A program made the position numbers and the translations under genes. From an uncultured Lachnospiraceae bacterium (GTDB lineage: Bacteria; Bacillota; Clostridia; Lachnospirales; Lachnospiraceae), in NCBI GenBank assembly GCA_910586015.1, contig CAJUGJ010000035.1:1-11891 (forward strand): 11,891 nucleotides of DNA, in the 5' to 3' direction. This document shows, piece by piece, positions 10,741 through 11,891 of this stretch (positions within the stretch are counted from its first letter, which is position 1; each line of letters opens with the position of its first letter). The notes under the pieces are model-generated. The model saw nothing but the letters and a program-made list of their open reading frames with translations, made no database searches and was not told the origin of the DNA.

Positions 10741-11766
10741 TTATATTTCAAAATCTTTTAAAAGTAATCTACGTTCCAGTTCTTCCAATTCTTCTTCACT
10801 ATATTGCCGTTGTGGGAAGTCATTAAACTTGTTTTTTGACTGTGCTCTCTTGGAAGTTGGTTCAGAATAATCCGTTTCTACAGCTTTGATTAACCATCCT
10901 ACTAAATTATCTATATTCCCCTGCTTTTTGGCTATATTATATTTGGTTGTGATAAGGTTAATATCATTCTGTGCTGCTGCCAATATAGCTTTATATTCTT
11001 TTATTCTTAATGGCTCTTTGATACTTTCCTGTAGTTGGTCAATTAGATCATCTATATCTGGCTCTTTTTCTTCTTTTTGAATAAACTTAGATGATATTAA
11101 AAATAGAATACTGTCTACTTTTCTACCAACTTTTATTTCTTTATATTCAAATATTAAATCCGATAAGGCATTTATTTCCTTATATGCTACTTTTAATACT
11201 CTCTGTTTGAAATTACGATATTCAGGATATAACTCGGAAACTTGTAGCATTTCCTTTAACTCTTCAATTTTTAGCGTTCTCTTTCCCACTACCCTATATT
11301 GTTTGAGAAGAAGATATATTCTTACAGAAAATTTACTTTTAAATTTATTAATCTCTATAATGTTATATTTTGTAAATTCTTTTTTTAATTGAATTAGAAA
11401 AGGTTTTAATTTCTCTGAAAATTCTAACTCAATTTTACCACCTACAAAATATTCCGCACTCGCAAGCCAATGCGTTTCTAAAAAGGAGTTTTCTTTTGTT
11501 ACTCTTACTTTTGTGTTTAAAAGTGTATCCAATGCCTTTTTTACTTGCTTGGCATAATTTTTATCACCAAAAATTTTCAAAAAATCGGATACATGAAAAG
11601 AATAAACTTTTAACCTTTTATCATTAAAATCAATTTGTGCTATAAGCATATGTAAAATTTTCTGTTCTACAATAGGTAATTTATATTTTGCTTCAATTAA
11701 GGAATTTGAAATAGTAGCATCTGTATTAAGTATATGTTCAATTTTTTCTTTTTGCAGTTTTATCAT
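10741..11766 (-). CDS. rep: Rep_3 superfamily plasmid replication initiator
   Basis: A 341-residue initiator with the paired winged-helix layout of Rep_3 (RepB/RepA/pi) proteins. The first, residues about 17-130, includes IEAKYKLPIVEQKILHMLIA, DFLKIFG and VKKALDTLLNTKVRVTKENS. The second, about 135-240, includes YNIIEINKFKSKFSVRIYLL, LKQYR and LKIEELKEMLQV. These proteins bind iterons as monomers to open the origin and, as dimers, repress their own gene at an inverted repeat. The C-terminal 100 residues are a variable charged extension. The gene is preceded by a consensus promoter, an inverted repeat of the iteron core and 21-bp iterons. The AAGGAG ribosome binding site abuts the ATG with no spacer, which should make translation weak; no better start is in frame. 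Confidence 0.92.
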   Translation of the reverse strand: MIKLQKEKIEHILNTDATISNSLIEAKYKLPIVEQKILHMLIAQIDFNDKRLKVYSFHVSDFLKIFGDKNYAKQVKKALDTLLNTKVRVTKENSFLETHWLASAEYFVGGKIELEFSEKLKPFLIQLKKEFTKYNIIEINKFKSKFSVRIYLLLKQYRVVGKRTLKIEELKEMLQVSELYPEYRNFKQRVLKVAYKEINALSDLIFEYKEIKVGRKVDSILFLISSKFIQKEEKEPDIDDLIDQLQESIKEPLRIKEYKAILAAAQNDINLITTKYNIAKKQGNIDNLVGWLIKAVETDYSEPTSKRAQSKNKFNDFPQRQYSEEELEELERRLLLKDFEI

Positions 11767-11780
11767 CTCCTTAATTACTA

Positions 11781-11809
11781 ATTATATAAAAGCAACTTAT
11801 TTTTGTCAA
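11781..11809 (-). promoter_or_regulatory. Consensus promoter of rep
   Basis: On the minus strand, TTGACA (11809-11804), a 17-bp spacer, and TATAAT (11786-11781): perfect boxes and optimal spacing, 14 bases upstream of the start codon. Confidence 0.9.
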
Positions 11810-11818
11810 GTTGCTTTT
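11788..11818. promoter_or_regulatory. Rep operator: inverted repeat of the iteron core
   Basis: AAAAGCAACTT (11788-11798) and AAGTTGCTTTT (11808-11818) are perfect 11-bp inverse copies around 9 bases, lying across the -35 and spacer of the rep promoter. The AAGTTGC element is shared with the iterons. This is the arrangement used by Rep_3 dimers for autorepression. Confidence 0.8.
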
Positions 11819-11891
11819 CACCTTAAAAAAGTTGCCTTTCACCTTAAAAAAGTTGCCTTTCACCTTAAAAAAGTTGCCTTTCACCTTAAAA
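11810..11891 (+). repeat. Origin iterons, 21 bp each (4 visible, truncated at edge)
   Basis: Units start at 11810, 11831, 11852 and 11873. The consensus is GTTGCCTTTCACC followed by TTAAAAAA. The first unit has GTTGCTTT in place of GTTGCCTTT, and the fourth is cut after 19 bases by the window end. They lie head to tail next to rep, as in Rep_3 plasmid origins. More copies are likely beyond the edge. Confidence 0.9.

Overview
The window is low-GC DNA from a Firmicute, most likely a gut clostridium of the Lachnospiraceae type. This rests on the AT-rich codon use, strong AGGAGG ribosome binding sites, ERF/DUF1351/Rha/ORF6N phage genes and a type I-C style CRISPR repeat. It reads as part of a phage-plasmid: a temperate-phage early and immunity region joined to a plasmid replication and partition module, with an orphan CRISPR array between them. 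No integrase, structural or lysis gene is visible.

Layout. (1) 1-3513, all minus strand: the phage early operon, transcribed right to left from a consensus promoter at 3572-3600. Its order is a 53-aa protein, an ORF6N/ORF6C antirepressor-like protein, two small proteins, DUF1351, an ERF single-strand annealing protein and a DnaD-like replication protein that runs off the left edge. (2) 3538-4023: a CI/Cro-type repressor on plus, with palindromic operators, overlapping tail-to-tail a minus-strand XRE gene. (3) 4016-5649: a Rha-family gene, a small plus-strand gene and a three-gene minus-strand cluster. (4) 5689-6328: a second repressor with divergent consensus promoters, and a 49-aa gene that shares its terminator. 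(5) 6426-7533: a decayed XRE fragment, an AT-rich leader, a ten-repeat CRISPR array with no cas genes, and an intact XRE gene. (6) 7534-9294: two accessory genes (zinc-ribbon membrane protein, PH-SHOCT protein) behind nearly identical promoters. (7) 9302-11891: a ParA operon, 70-bp centromere-like repeats, a Rep_3 initiator, and iterons that reach the right edge.

How it fits together. ParA, its small partner and the tandem repeats should segregate a low-copy plasmid. Rep_3 with 21-bp iterons should start its replication, with rep itself probably repressed through an inverted repeat of the iteron core. Two repressors appear to hold the phage early functions in check. The array has five identical leader-proximal repeats, so it looks recently active, and would have to borrow host type I-C Cas proteins.

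The most striking unannotated element is a lone 33-bp copy of the CRISPR repeat (26 of 33 positions) at 4581-4613 on the minus strand, just upstream of the rha start codon. It is about 2 kb from the array. It resembles the solitary repeat units that phages use as RNA anti-CRISPRs or guide-like regulators.
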